DNA from: Microbacterium sp. | GTDB lineage: Bacteria > Actinomycetota > Actinomycetes > Actinomycetales > Microbacteriaceae | DNA length: 64,000 bases | Assembly (NCBI GenBank): GCA_017306415.1 | Contig: JAFKIL010000003.1 | Location: 558,001-622,000, forward strand | Direction of reading: 5' to 3' | Shown: one piece after another, positions 32,672-40,721 of the stretch | Position numbering within the stretch: the first letter of the stretch is position 1 | How the letters are laid out: each line of letters begins with the position of its first letter | Translations under genes and position numbers: made by a program | The notes under the pieces: model-generated | Databases searched by the model: none | What the model saw: the letters and a program-made list of their open reading frames with translations, nothing else | Told to the model about the DNA's origin: nothing

Positions 32672-33583
32672 ATGGAACTGGGGATCGATCTCGGCGGCAC
32701 GACCGTCAAGCTGGGGCTCCTCCACGACGGCGTCGTCGTCGCGTCGGACGAGATCCGCACGACGGGAACCGCGGCCGACCTCGACGGCGTCCGCGCACGC
32801 GCGCACGACCTCCTCCGCGACGCCGGATCGGGATGGGATCTCACCGCTGTCGGCATCGCCGTCCCCGGCGTGGTCGATCGCCCGCGCCGGGCGATGATCC
32901 AGGCGAACGACAAATACGCGCACGTGATCGGCGTCGACCTCGTGCGATGGGCCGAGGTCGCCTTCGACGCTCCGGCCGTGCTCGAGAACGATGCCCGCGC
33001 CGCGCTCGTGGGCGAGGTCGCGGACGGCTGCGCGGCGGGCACCCGCGACGCGGTGATGATCACCCTCGGCACCGGCATCGGCACGGCGGCGATGATGGAC
33101 GGCGTCCTCATCCGCGGAGCGCACGGACACGCCGGCATCCTCGGCGGACATGTCACTGTGGACATCGACGGCCCCGCCTGCCCCTGCGGGAACATCGGGT
33201 GCGCCGAGGCCGTGGCCAGCACGCGGGCCCTGCGCGAAAGCCACCCGGCGCTCGACGGGATCCGCGACGTCGTCGCCGGCGCCGCGGCATCCGCCGAGCT
33301 CGCGCTCCTCCTGCACCGCTACGTCGAGGTCTGGGGTGCGGCCGTGGTGGGCATGTGCCACATGTACGACCCCGACGTCGTCGTGCTCTCCGGCGGAGTG
33401 CTGCGCGCTGGAGACGCCGTGAGCGGACCGATCGCGGACTACGTGACCGCACACCTGTGGAGCTCCGCGCACCGGCCCCGCTTCGCGGTGCCCGACGCGC
33501 CCGAACTGTCCGTGGTGCGGGGCCTGGCGGCCCTCGCGCGCTCCGCACGACGGGGGCGCTCGACCGAAGGGGAACGTGCATGA
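32672..33583 (+). CDS. ROK family sugar kinase
   Basis: The 303-residue protein has the ROK kinase features: phosphate-binding LGIDLGGTTVKLGLL at 3-17, the catalytic Asp in VLENDARAALVGE, ITLGTGIGTAAMMDG and the zinc motif CPCGNIGCAE (Cys170, Cys172, Cys177). An upstream histidine (HGHAGILGGH) completes the zinc site. ROK kinases phosphorylate glucose, mannose, fructose, N-acetyl-hexosamines or allose with ATP. The start ATG 32672 has GAGGAGGT 5 nt upstream; a longer frame starts inside the operator. Its stop overlaps the following isomerase-like gene by 4 nt (ATGA). With a phosphomannose-isomerase-like partner, a mannose- or related hexose-phosphorylating role is plausible (inference). Confidence 0.9.
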   Translation: MELGIDLGGTTVKLGLLHDGVVVASDEIRTTGTAADLDGVRARAHDLLRDAGSGWDLTAVGIAVPGVVDRPRRAMIQANDKYAHVIGVDLVRWAEVAFDAPAVLENDARAALVGEVADGCAAGTRDAVMITLGTGIGTAAMMDGVLIRGAHGHAGILGGHVTVDIDGPACPCGNIGCAEAVASTRALRESHPALDGIRDVVAGAAASAELALLLHRYVEVWGAAVVGMCHMYDPDVVVLSGGVLRAGDAVSGPIADYVTAHLWSSAHRPRFAVPDAPELSVVRGLAALARSARRGRSTEGERA

Positions 33584-35418
33584 ACGGCACGATCGACGAG
33601 ATGTCCGGCGGCCGCACGCGCCGCGGGCTCTACGACACGCAGCCGACGATCGCGCTGCCCGCGGGTGAGCGGATCGTGCGGGGTGCGGCGGCATGGCGCG
33701 CCGCCGCGGCATGCGCCGTCGACCGCGCACAGGGGGGCCCCGCGCGACTGCTCGTGGACGTGTATCCCGGTGCGGACATCTCCGCGATCGCAGCTGCGAT
33801 CGCGGAGGCGCTGCCGGAGTGGCGGATCGTCGACGTGGAGACGGCGGCGAAGCCGATCGAGGAGATCGACGCGCTCATCGCCCAGAACCTCACCGACGAC
33901 CGCGTGTTCGGCGTCCTCAGCCACGAGACGCTCCCCGACCTCTACGACGCCGACGCCCTGGCCGGCCTCACCGTCGAGGTGGATGCCGCGCCCGACCCCG
34001 TCGTGGTCATCGGATGGGGTGCGGCACTCGTGTCCGACGGACTCGGCACCGCACCGGCGCTGGTCCTGGTGGACATGGCGCGCTGGGAGATCCAGCTCCG
34101 CCAGCGCAAGGGTGCCACGAACTGGCGTGCAGGAAACCCCGGAGAGGACAATCTGCGCAAGTACAAGCGCGGCTTCTTCGTCGAATGGCGCATCGCCGAC
34201 CGGCACAAGCGCGGACTGTTCGACGCCGTGGACCTGGTCGTCGACGGCAACGCGATCGCTCCGGCGGAGCCGCATCCGGATGCCGCCCCCGCCGGCGCGA
34301 TCACGGGCGACGCCTTCCGCGGCGCGCTGCAGGCCGCCACGGACCGCCCGTTCCGGGTCGTTCCGTTCTTCGACCCGGGCGTGTGGGGCGGGCAGTGGAT
34401 GAAGAGTCTCATCGGCCTCGACCCGGCGAAGGACAACTACGCCTGGTGCTTCGACTGCGTGCCGGAGGAGAACTCGCTCCTCCTGGAGGGTGACGGAGGC
34501 GTCATCGAGATCCCCGCCCTGGACCTCGTGCTCAGTCGGCCGGTGGAGCTGCTCGGCGCGAAGACCTTCGCCCGCTTCGGCGCGGAGTTCCCCATCCGCT
34601 TCGACTTCCTGGACACGATGGACGGCGGCAACCTGAGCCTGCAGGTGCATCCGCTCACCGACTACATCCAGAACACGTTCGGCATGCACTACACGCAGGA
34701 CGAGAGCTACTACCTCCTCGATGCGGGCGACGACGCGGTCGTCTACCTGGGCCTTCGCACGGGCATCGACCCCCACGCGATGCTCCGGGATCTGGAGATC
34801 GCGCAGAGCGGAGACCGGCCGTTCCCCGCCGAGACGTACGTGAACGCCTTCCCCGCGCGCAAGCACGACCACTTCGCGATCCCCGCAGGGACGGTGCACT
34901 GCTCCGGCGCGAACTCGATGGTGCTCGAGATCTCCGCGACGCCCTTCATCTTCACGTTCAAGCTCTGGGACTGGGGGCGCGTCGGGCTGGACGGCATCCC
35001 GCGCCCCGTCCACCTCGACCACGGCGCACGCAACATCCAGTGGGACCGCGACACCGAGTGGACCCGCGAGAACCTCGTCGGCCGCGTCGACACCATCCGC
35101 GAGGAACCGGGGCTCGTCGAAGAGCGCACCGGTCTGCACGAGCTCGAGTTCATCGAGGTGCGCCGTCATTGGTTCACCGCGTCCGCCGATCACGACACGG
35201 AGGGGACGGTCAACGTCCTGAATCTCGTCGAAGGGGATGAGGCGCGCGTCGTCAGCCCGACGGGCGCGTTCGCACCCTTCACCGTCCATTACGCGGAGAC
35301 GTTCATCATCCCCGCGGCGGTCGGCCCCTACCGGATCGAGCGCACCGAGTCCTCGGTCAGCGAGCGGCTCGGCACCGTCAAGGCCTATGTGCGCGGATCG
35401 CGCACCGTCGACAACTGA
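33580..35418 (+). CDS. Fused kinase-like / class I phosphomannose isomerase-like protein
   Basis: The 612-residue protein has two parts. The N-terminal 240 residues (LLVDVYPGADISAIAAAIAE, DRVFGVLSHETLPDLYDADA, then YKRGFFVEWRIADRHKR) look like a nucleoside/uridine-kinase-type fold whose ATP P-loop is not recognisable, so a degenerate kinase or sensor domain. The C-terminal part (about 265-600) is a cupin-type class I mannose-6-phosphate isomerase: VPFFDPGVWGGQWMKSLIGL, then GNLSLQVHP with zinc-ligand His357, DESYYLLDAG with Glu375 and PAGTVHCSG with His440. It should interconvert a ketose- and aldose-6-phosphate made by the ROK kinase. ATG 33580 overlaps the ROK stop. The operon seems to end here; the transporter has its own operator. 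Confidence 0.8.
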   Translation: MNGTIDEMSGGRTRRGLYDTQPTIALPAGERIVRGAAAWRAAAACAVDRAQGGPARLLVDVYPGADISAIAAAIAEALPEWRIVDVETAAKPIEEIDALIAQNLTDDRVFGVLSHETLPDLYDADALAGLTVEVDAAPDPVVVIGWGAALVSDGLGTAPALVLVDMARWEIQLRQRKGATNWRAGNPGEDNLRKYKRGFFVEWRIADRHKRGLFDAVDLVVDGNAIAPAEPHPDAAPAGAITGDAFRGALQAATDRPFRVVPFFDPGVWGGQWMKSLIGLDPAKDNYAWCFDCVPEENSLLLEGDGGVIEIPALDLVLSRPVELLGAKTFARFGAEFPIRFDFLDTMDGGNLSLQVHPLTDYIQNTFGMHYTQDESYYLLDAGDDAVVYLGLRTGIDPHAMLRDLEIAQSGDRPFPAETYVNAFPARKHDHFAIPAGTVHCSGANSMVLEISATPFIFTFKLWDWGRVGLDGIPRPVHLDHGARNIQWDRDTEWTRENLVGRVDTIREEPGLVEERTGLHELEFIEVRRHWFTASADHDTEGTVNVLNLVEGDEARVVSPTGAFAPFTVHYAETFIIPAAVGPYRIERTESSVSERLGTVKAYVRGSRTVDN

Positions 35419-35493
35419 ACAGCACGACCGCCTCACCGAGGCATCCGCCCTTGCAGCCACGGAATCACGTTGATAGCGTGACGGCAGGAGCGG

Positions 35494-35509
35494 TTGGTAA
35501 CGATACCAA
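35494..35509. promoter_or_regulatory. LacI operator upstream of the sugar ABC transporter operon
   Basis: TTGGTAACGATACCAA, one base from the perfect palindrome at 32623-32640. It lies 18 bp before the ATG of the binding-protein gene, overlapping the likely promoter. Confidence 0.85.
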
Positions 35510-35527
35510 ACGAACAAGGGAGTTCCC

Positions 35528-36796
35528 ATGACCTCACGACGCACCCTGGTCACCGCGGTGGCCGCCCTCACCGTGGTCGGCGCGGCGCTCGCCGGCTGCT
35601 CCGGCTCCTCCGGAACGGCGGGCGGCGCCACGACCGGCACGCTGAGCTTCTACACCGACAAGGCAGCCTGGAAGCCCGACTTCGAGTCGCTCAACGCGAC
35701 GAGCAAGAAGGACGCGGACATCACGCTGAAGACCACCGGCTATTCGGACGCGAACCAGTACGACGCGTTCATCAAGCAGTCCTTCCGCACGTCCAAGAGT
35801 CCCGGGCTGTTCACCTGGCACACCGGCGACTCGCTCAAGCAGCTCGTCGACGACGGCCTGGTCGCCGAGACGACCGACATCTGGGCTAAGGCCGTCAAGG
35901 AGGGATGGGTCAGCGAGGACCTCCGCACGTCGTACACCTTCGACGGCAAGCAGTACTGCGTGCCCATGAACATCGCCTACTGGGTCATGTTCTACAACAA
36001 GAAGACCTTCGACCAGAACGACATCACCGTGCCCACGACGTGGGACGAGCTCAACCAGGTCGCGGCGACGCTCAAGAGCAAGGGCGTCACGCCGTACTAC
36101 CAGACCAGCCAGCTCTTCACCTTCCAGTGGTTCCAGCACCTCGTCGCCTCCACCGATCCCGACCTGTACAAGGGACTCGAAGACGGCACGGTCAAGTACA
36201 CCGACCCGCGCATCGTCGACGTCATGAACACGTGGCTCGACGAGGAGAAGAAGGGCTGGTTCAGCGACGCGGGGAGCTCCACCGACCCCGCCGTCGGCCT
36301 CAAGCAGGGCGACTTCGCCATGATCGACTTCGGCACCTGGTACGCGGGGAATCTGGCGGGCGCCGGGATGACGACGTCCGACTACGGCATGTTCGCCATC
36401 CCCGCGGTCAACTCCGCGCTCGACAAGACCCCCGTCGCCGTCGAGTCGGGACCCCTGTGCGTGGCGGCGAAGTCGAGCCAGAAGGCGCTCGGGCTGAAGT
36501 ACTCCGAGTGGTGGATGTCCGCCGACGCCCAGTCGGCCTGGAACAAGGCTCACGGCGACGTGGCCTTCAACCCCAAGGCCACGGTCTCCGACCCGGCGCT
36601 GGCGAAGATCGGCACCGAGATCGCCGGACCGGACTACCAGCTGTACGACCGCTTCTTCGAGGCCATGCCGACCGCCGTCGTGACCGTGGCTCTCGAGCAG
36701 TTCGGTGCGTTCGCGGCGAACCCCGGAGACCCCAAGCCGTTCCTGCAGAAGATCCAGGATGCGGCCGACAAGTACTGGGCGAGCCAGAAGAAGTAG
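35528..36796 (+). CDS. Carbohydrate ABC transporter substrate-binding lipoprotein
   Basis: The 422-residue protein has a lipoprotein signal peptide (AVAALTVVGAALAGCSGSSG, lipobox LAGC near residue 24) and a class I extracellular solute-binding (MalE/UgpB-like) fold: GTLSFYTDKAAWKPDFESL, NQYDAFIKQSFRTSKSPGLF, YCVPMNIAYWVMFYNKKTFDQ and a C-terminal AMPTAVVTVALEQFGAF. It captures a sugar outside the membrane for the two downstream permeases. ATG 35528 follows GGGAG by 6 nt. The ligand is not readable, but the cluster's isomerase and glycosidase suggest a mannose- or glucose-containing di- or oligosaccharide (inference). Confidence 0.92.
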   Translation: MTSRRTLVTAVAALTVVGAALAGCSGSSGTAGGATTGTLSFYTDKAAWKPDFESLNATSKKDADITLKTTGYSDANQYDAFIKQSFRTSKSPGLFTWHTGDSLKQLVDDGLVAETTDIWAKAVKEGWVSEDLRTSYTFDGKQYCVPMNIAYWVMFYNKKTFDQNDITVPTTWDELNQVAATLKSKGVTPYYQTSQLFTFQWFQHLVASTDPDLYKGLEDGTVKYTDPRIVDVMNTWLDEEKKGWFSDAGSSTDPAVGLKQGDFAMIDFGTWYAGNLAGAGMTTSDYGMFAIPAVNSALDKTPVAVESGPLCVAAKSSQKALGLKYSEWWMSADAQSAWNKAHGDVAFNPKATVSDPALAKIGTEIAGPDYQLYDRFFEAMPTAVVTVALEQFGAFAANPGDPKPFLQKIQDAADKYWASQKK

Positions 36797-36810
36797 GAAT
36801 CCACGATCGC

Positions 36811-37689
36811 ATGACGACGCGCACCGCGACGACATACCAGTGGTCCGCCCGGGGCTTCGTGGCCCCGGGCGTGATCCTGGTCGCCGTCCTCCTCTATCTG
36901 CCGCTCCTGTGGACGGTCTACCTCAGCTTCACGCATTACGACGGGCTGGGCGATCCGCAGTGGGTGGGGCTCGACAACTACGTCGAGATGTTCACCGACC
37001 CGGGCTTCGTCGGCTCGGCGCTGAACACCCTCCTGTGGGTGGTGGGCACGCTCATCGTGCCGGTCGGGGTGGGGCTCGCGATCGCGCTGCTCACCTGGAA
37101 CCTGGGTGGAGGCATCTGGCTGCGGCTGCCGTTCCTCATCCCCTACGCCCTCTCCGGCATCGGCGTCGGCGTCATCTGGTCGTTCATCCTGTCCTCGGGC
37201 GGCGCGCTCGACCAGGCGCTCGCGGCGATCGGCGTCACCGACCCGCCGCGCTGGCTCATCGACGCACCGCTGAACACCGTGGTGATGATCATCGCCGCCG
37301 CGTGGCAGGGCGTCGGCGTGAACGCGCTCCTGTTCACGATCGGACTGCAGTCGATCCCGAAGGAGCCGCTCGAGGCCGCCCGGATCGACGGCGCCAACGG
37401 TCTGCGCCTGTTCGGCAGCATCCTGTGGCCCATGCTCCGCCCGCTCACCGCGGTGGTGGTCGGCCTGTCGATCGTGGCGAGCCTGAAGACCTTCGACATC
37501 GTGTGGAGCATGACGAAGGGCGGGCCGGGGACCGTCTCGGAGACCCTCGCGCTCACCATGTACAAGGACACCTTCGTCAACAGCGACTACGGCCTGGGGT
37601 CGGCCATCGCCGTCTTCCTCACGATCGTGACCCTCGTCGCGTCGATCATCTACCTGCGCCAGCAGCTGTCCCCGAAGAACGAGATCTGA
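36811..37689 (+). CDS. Carbohydrate ABC transporter permease (MalF/UgpA type)
   Basis: The 292-residue protein has six membrane helices and the binding-protein-dependent permease EAA loop, EAARIDGANGLRLFGSILWP, near residues 190-210. VAPGVILVAVLLYLPLLWTVYLSF is the first helix and WVGLDNYVEMFTDPGF the periplasmic segment typical of this type. It pairs with the next permease to form the sugar channel. No ATPase gene is in the cluster, so a shared MsmK/SugC-like ATPase elsewhere must energise it, as is usual for this transporter class. Confidence 0.92.
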   Translation: MTTRTATTYQWSARGFVAPGVILVAVLLYLPLLWTVYLSFTHYDGLGDPQWVGLDNYVEMFTDPGFVGSALNTLLWVVGTLIVPVGVGLAIALLTWNLGGGIWLRLPFLIPYALSGIGVGVIWSFILSSGGALDQALAAIGVTDPPRWLIDAPLNTVVMIIAAAWQGVGVNALLFTIGLQSIPKEPLEAARIDGANGLRLFGSILWPMLRPLTAVVVGLSIVASLKTFDIVWSMTKGGPGTVSETLALTMYKDTFVNSDYGLGSAIAVFLTIVTLVASIIYLRQQLSPKNEI

Positions 37690-37690
37690 C

Positions 37691-38503
37691 ATGTCCAGGA
37701 TCATCCGCATCGTCGTCCTCGTCGTCCTCGGCCTCGTCTGGCTGGTGCCGACGTACCTCCTCGTCGTGAACGCGGCCAAGGATCCCACCACCTTCACCAC
37801 CAAGCAGAGCTGGATCCCGACGGACTTCCACCTCTTCCAGAACATCGGCGACGCGCTCACGCTCTCGGGGCTGGGCAACAGCATCCTGAGCACCGCGATC
37901 TACTCGATCGTCTCCCCCGCCATCGCCGTCGTGGTCGGTGCGGCCGCCGGGTTCGCGATCGTCGCGTTGAAGCTCCGTCGGGGCTTCCTGTGGTTCGTGG
38001 TCATCTTCGGGGGGACGGTGTTCCCCCTGCAGATGATCCTGCTGCCGCTGTTCGACGGCTACTCACGCGTCGGCCTGTACGACACCCGGATCGGGATGGT
38101 GATCGTCTACACGGCGATCTCGATCCCGTTCTCCGCCTTCGTGATGCGCAACTTCTTCACGGGCGTCGCAGCGAGCGTCTTCGAGGCGGCGGTCCTGGAC
38201 GGAGCGACGACCTGGCGGATCTTCACCAGGATGTATCTGCCGATCGCCTCGAGCGCCCTCGTCGCGATCTTCATCCTGCAGGCGACCTTCGTCTGGAACG
38301 ACCTCCTCCTGGGACTGACGCTCACCCAGTCCGACGACATCCGCCCCATCGTGACCACCCTGTCCGGCATGCAGAGCACCTACGGCGGCGCACAGATGTC
38401 GACGGTGCTCGCGGCTGCGGTACTCGTGTCGCTGCCGACCGTGATCCTGTTCCTGTGCACGCAGAAGTTCTTCGCCAAGGGCCTCGCCCTCGGCCAGTAC
38501 TGA
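37691..38503 (+). CDS. Carbohydrate ABC transporter permease (MalG/UgpE type)
   Basis: The 270-residue protein has six helices and the EAA loop EAAVLDGATTWRIFTRMYLP near residues 162-181. The typical ISIPFSAFVMRNFF segment precedes it, and the C-terminus FLCTQKFFAKGLALGQY is the conserved end of this family. The start codon ATG 37691 is 1 nt after the preceding permease stop. It completes the sugar transporter with the upstream binding protein and permease. Confidence 0.92.
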   Translation: MSRIIRIVVLVVLGLVWLVPTYLLVVNAAKDPTTFTTKQSWIPTDFHLFQNIGDALTLSGLGNSILSTAIYSIVSPAIAVVVGAAAGFAIVALKLRRGFLWFVVIFGGTVFPLQMILLPLFDGYSRVGLYDTRIGMVIVYTAISIPFSAFVMRNFFTGVAASVFEAAVLDGATTWRIFTRMYLPIASSALVAIFILQATFVWNDLLLGLTLTQSDDIRPIVTTLSGMQSTYGGAQMSTVLAAAVLVSLPTVILFLCTQKFFAKGLALGQY

Positions 38504-38519
38504 GTCCGAAAGGCATCCC

Positions 38520-40649
38520 GTGAACCCCACGATCCCGACGGCGGCCGACCTGGCCGCTGACCCGATCACCCACCACGACGACGATCTGGTCGCTCCCCCC
38601 GGTCTCACGAACTTCCTCGGGACGGTGCGGGTCGACCACGACCTCACCGCCCTGACGGCCGTCCAGTTCCCGCCGGTGTCGCAGGGCCTCACTCAGACGG
38701 CCGCGCTCTTCGTGGACGGTCGCCTCTTCACGTCGTTCGGCGTGCCCGTGACGCACGCATGGCGCCCCGACCGGGTCGTCCGCTCCGCCGTCGTCGACGA
38801 CTGGGGCATCACGACGACGACGGTCTGCGCGCCGCGCCGCACCGCCGTGGTCATCGACGTGGTCGTCGAGAATCGCTCGTCGCGGGAGCGGACGGTCCGG
38901 ATCGCGCTCTCCGTCGCCGCGCGGGTGACGCGGTCCGCGCACGCGTGGGGGGATGCCGAATCGCCCAGCGCGCGCGACACGGCCATCGCCGCGGACGGTC
39001 GCATCCTCCTCCACTCCGCCGACGAGCGGGCCTGGAGCGTCCAGGGCCTCGACGTCCCGAGCGCGGCCCGACTGAGCGGGGTCGTCGCCGCGACCGAGGA
39101 CTTCGACCTCGGCATCGGCGGCAACGGCCGAGGGGGAGAGCTCGTGGTCGAGCTCTCGATCGCGCCCGGCGCGTCCCGCCGCGTCGGCTACACGCACGCC
39201 ATCGCCACCGACCGCGCGACCGCCGAGGCGACCTACGACGCCGTCTCGGCCGACGTGCCCGCGGTCGTGGCCGATGCCGAGCGCTACTGGGATGCGCAGC
39301 TGGAGGCCGCGTTCACCCCCGGCAACGGCGAGTACTCAGGGCATCTCCCCGTGCTCGACACGACCTCCGCGCCGCTGCGCCGGCTGTACTGGTGGGCCGC
39401 ACTCGGCCTCATCTGGTTCCGCCGCGAGTTCGAGGGCAACGTCCTGGGACGCACCTTCGACACCCTCATGCCGAACTACTGGGGGTCCACGACCTTCATC
39501 TGGGACTACAGCCTGAGCTCGACGAGTCACGCGCTCCTGGACCCGGCCGAGATGCGGCGCCAGCTCACGCAGTGGATCCGGCTCGACATCCACTCGCACT
39601 TCGGGACGTCGTCCCTCACGGGCGAGCCCGTCGGGCGCTGGTACTCGGTCAACGACTACGCCATGACACGGCTCGTCCACGACTACGTGCGCTTCACCGG
39701 CGACACCGGGTTCCTGGACGAGGAGATCGGCGATGCCGGAACGGTGATGGCATCACTGCTGACATGGTCGCGGGCATGGCACGACCTCCGCACGGGTTCG
39801 GGGTCGGGCCTCGCCGACTACGGCGAGATCGACAACCTCCTGGAGTGCGTGAGCTCGTATACGCACGAGGTCGCGAGCCTGAACGCCGCCAACGTCTGGA
39901 ACATGCGGACGGTGGCCGCCATCGCCCGGATCCGCGGTGAGACCGAGATCGCGGACGGCCTCGAGGCTGAGGCGGACGCGCTCATCCCCGCCGTGCTGTC
40001 CCTCTACCAGGATGGCGCCGGCTGTTTCGCCGCCGGCCAGCCCGACGGCAGCCGGCTGCCCGTGCGCCACTGCTACGACTTCAGCGTCGTCGGCACCACA
40101 ATCGCGGGCGACCTGCCCCCGATCATGCGCGCCGAGATGACCGACTTCTTCCGTCGTGAGCTGCAGACCGAGAACTGGATGCGCGCGCTCTCGCCCTGGG
40201 ATCCCGACGCGAGCTTCAGCGTGCGGCCGGACCACCAGTGGAACGGCGCCTACCCGGCGTGGCCCGCCGACGCCGGTCGCGCCCTCATCGCGCTGGGCGC
40301 CGCGGACACGCTGGTCGCGTGGCTGGAGGGCCTCTCCCGCACGGCGAACCAGGGACCGATGGGTCAGGCGCACTTCGTCGAGGAGGCGCAGCCGGGCATC
40401 GGCGGCGGCGCCCGCAAGGCGCCACCCCAGCTCCCGTACATCACGGACTGGGCCTGCTCCTCGTCCGGCGCCTGGATCGAGCTCGTCCTCGACGGCGTGT
40501 TCGGGCTGCGCGTTGCGCCGGACGGCGCCGTCACCGCCGGCGGGTGCGCGGCGCTGCTCGATCCGGACGCCGTGCTCCGTGGCGTCCGCATCGGGACGCG
40601 CACGGTCGACGTGCACGCCGACGGGCGAGTGGAGGACTCACCGGCCTGA
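38520..40649 (+). CDS. Intracellular glycoside hydrolase with six-hairpin (alpha/alpha)6 domain
   Basis: The 709-residue protein has no signal peptide. Residues 1-250 form a beta-sandwich-like N-terminal domain (FVDGRLFTSFGVPVTHAWRP; VVIDVVVENRSSRERTVRIAL). Residues about 285-660 form a helical barrel with LRRLYWWAALGLIWFRREFEG, YWGSTTFIWDYSLSSTSHAL and DYGEIDNLLECVSSYTHEVA. The W-D-Y and D-Y-G-E motifs sit where GH63/GH37-like or MGH1-like enzymes carry their catalytic acids; the exact family and substrate are not certain. It probably cleaves the imported oligosaccharide in the cytoplasm, with products going to the ROK kinase and isomerase (inference). GTG 38520 is used, with AAAGG at -10; it follows the permease by 16 nt. 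Confidence 0.7.
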   Translation: MNPTIPTAADLAADPITHHDDDLVAPPGLTNFLGTVRVDHDLTALTAVQFPPVSQGLTQTAALFVDGRLFTSFGVPVTHAWRPDRVVRSAVVDDWGITTTTVCAPRRTAVVIDVVVENRSSRERTVRIALSVAARVTRSAHAWGDAESPSARDTAIAADGRILLHSADERAWSVQGLDVPSAARLSGVVAATEDFDLGIGGNGRGGELVVELSIAPGASRRVGYTHAIATDRATAEATYDAVSADVPAVVADAERYWDAQLEAAFTPGNGEYSGHLPVLDTTSAPLRRLYWWAALGLIWFRREFEGNVLGRTFDTLMPNYWGSTTFIWDYSLSSTSHALLDPAEMRRQLTQWIRLDIHSHFGTSSLTGEPVGRWYSVNDYAMTRLVHDYVRFTGDTGFLDEEIGDAGTVMASLLTWSRAWHDLRTGSGSGLADYGEIDNLLECVSSYTHEVASLNAANVWNMRTVAAIARIRGETEIADGLEAEADALIPAVLSLYQDGAGCFAAGQPDGSRLPVRHCYDFSVVGTTIAGDLPPIMRAEMTDFFRRELQTENWMRALSPWDPDASFSVRPDHQWNGAYPAWPADAGRALIALGAADTLVAWLEGLSRTANQGPMGQAHFVEEAQPGIGGGARKAPPQLPYITDWACSSSGAWIELVLDGVFGLRVAPDGAVTAGGCAALLDPDAVLRGVRIGTRTVDVHADGRVEDSPA

Positions 40650-40652
40650 TCC

Positions 40653-40669
40653 CCGCCGCCCTTCGGCGG
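40653..40669 (+). terminator. Small hairpin between the glycosidase and the secreted protein genes
   Basis: CCGCCG-CCCTT-CGGCGG, 3 nt after the glycosidase stop. It could attenuate readthrough or stabilise the upstream message. Confidence 0.35.
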
Positions 40670-40721
40670 CACCCACGCGCGGGTCGCGAACAGCGATCCG
40701 CGACGACACGAAGGAGTGACG

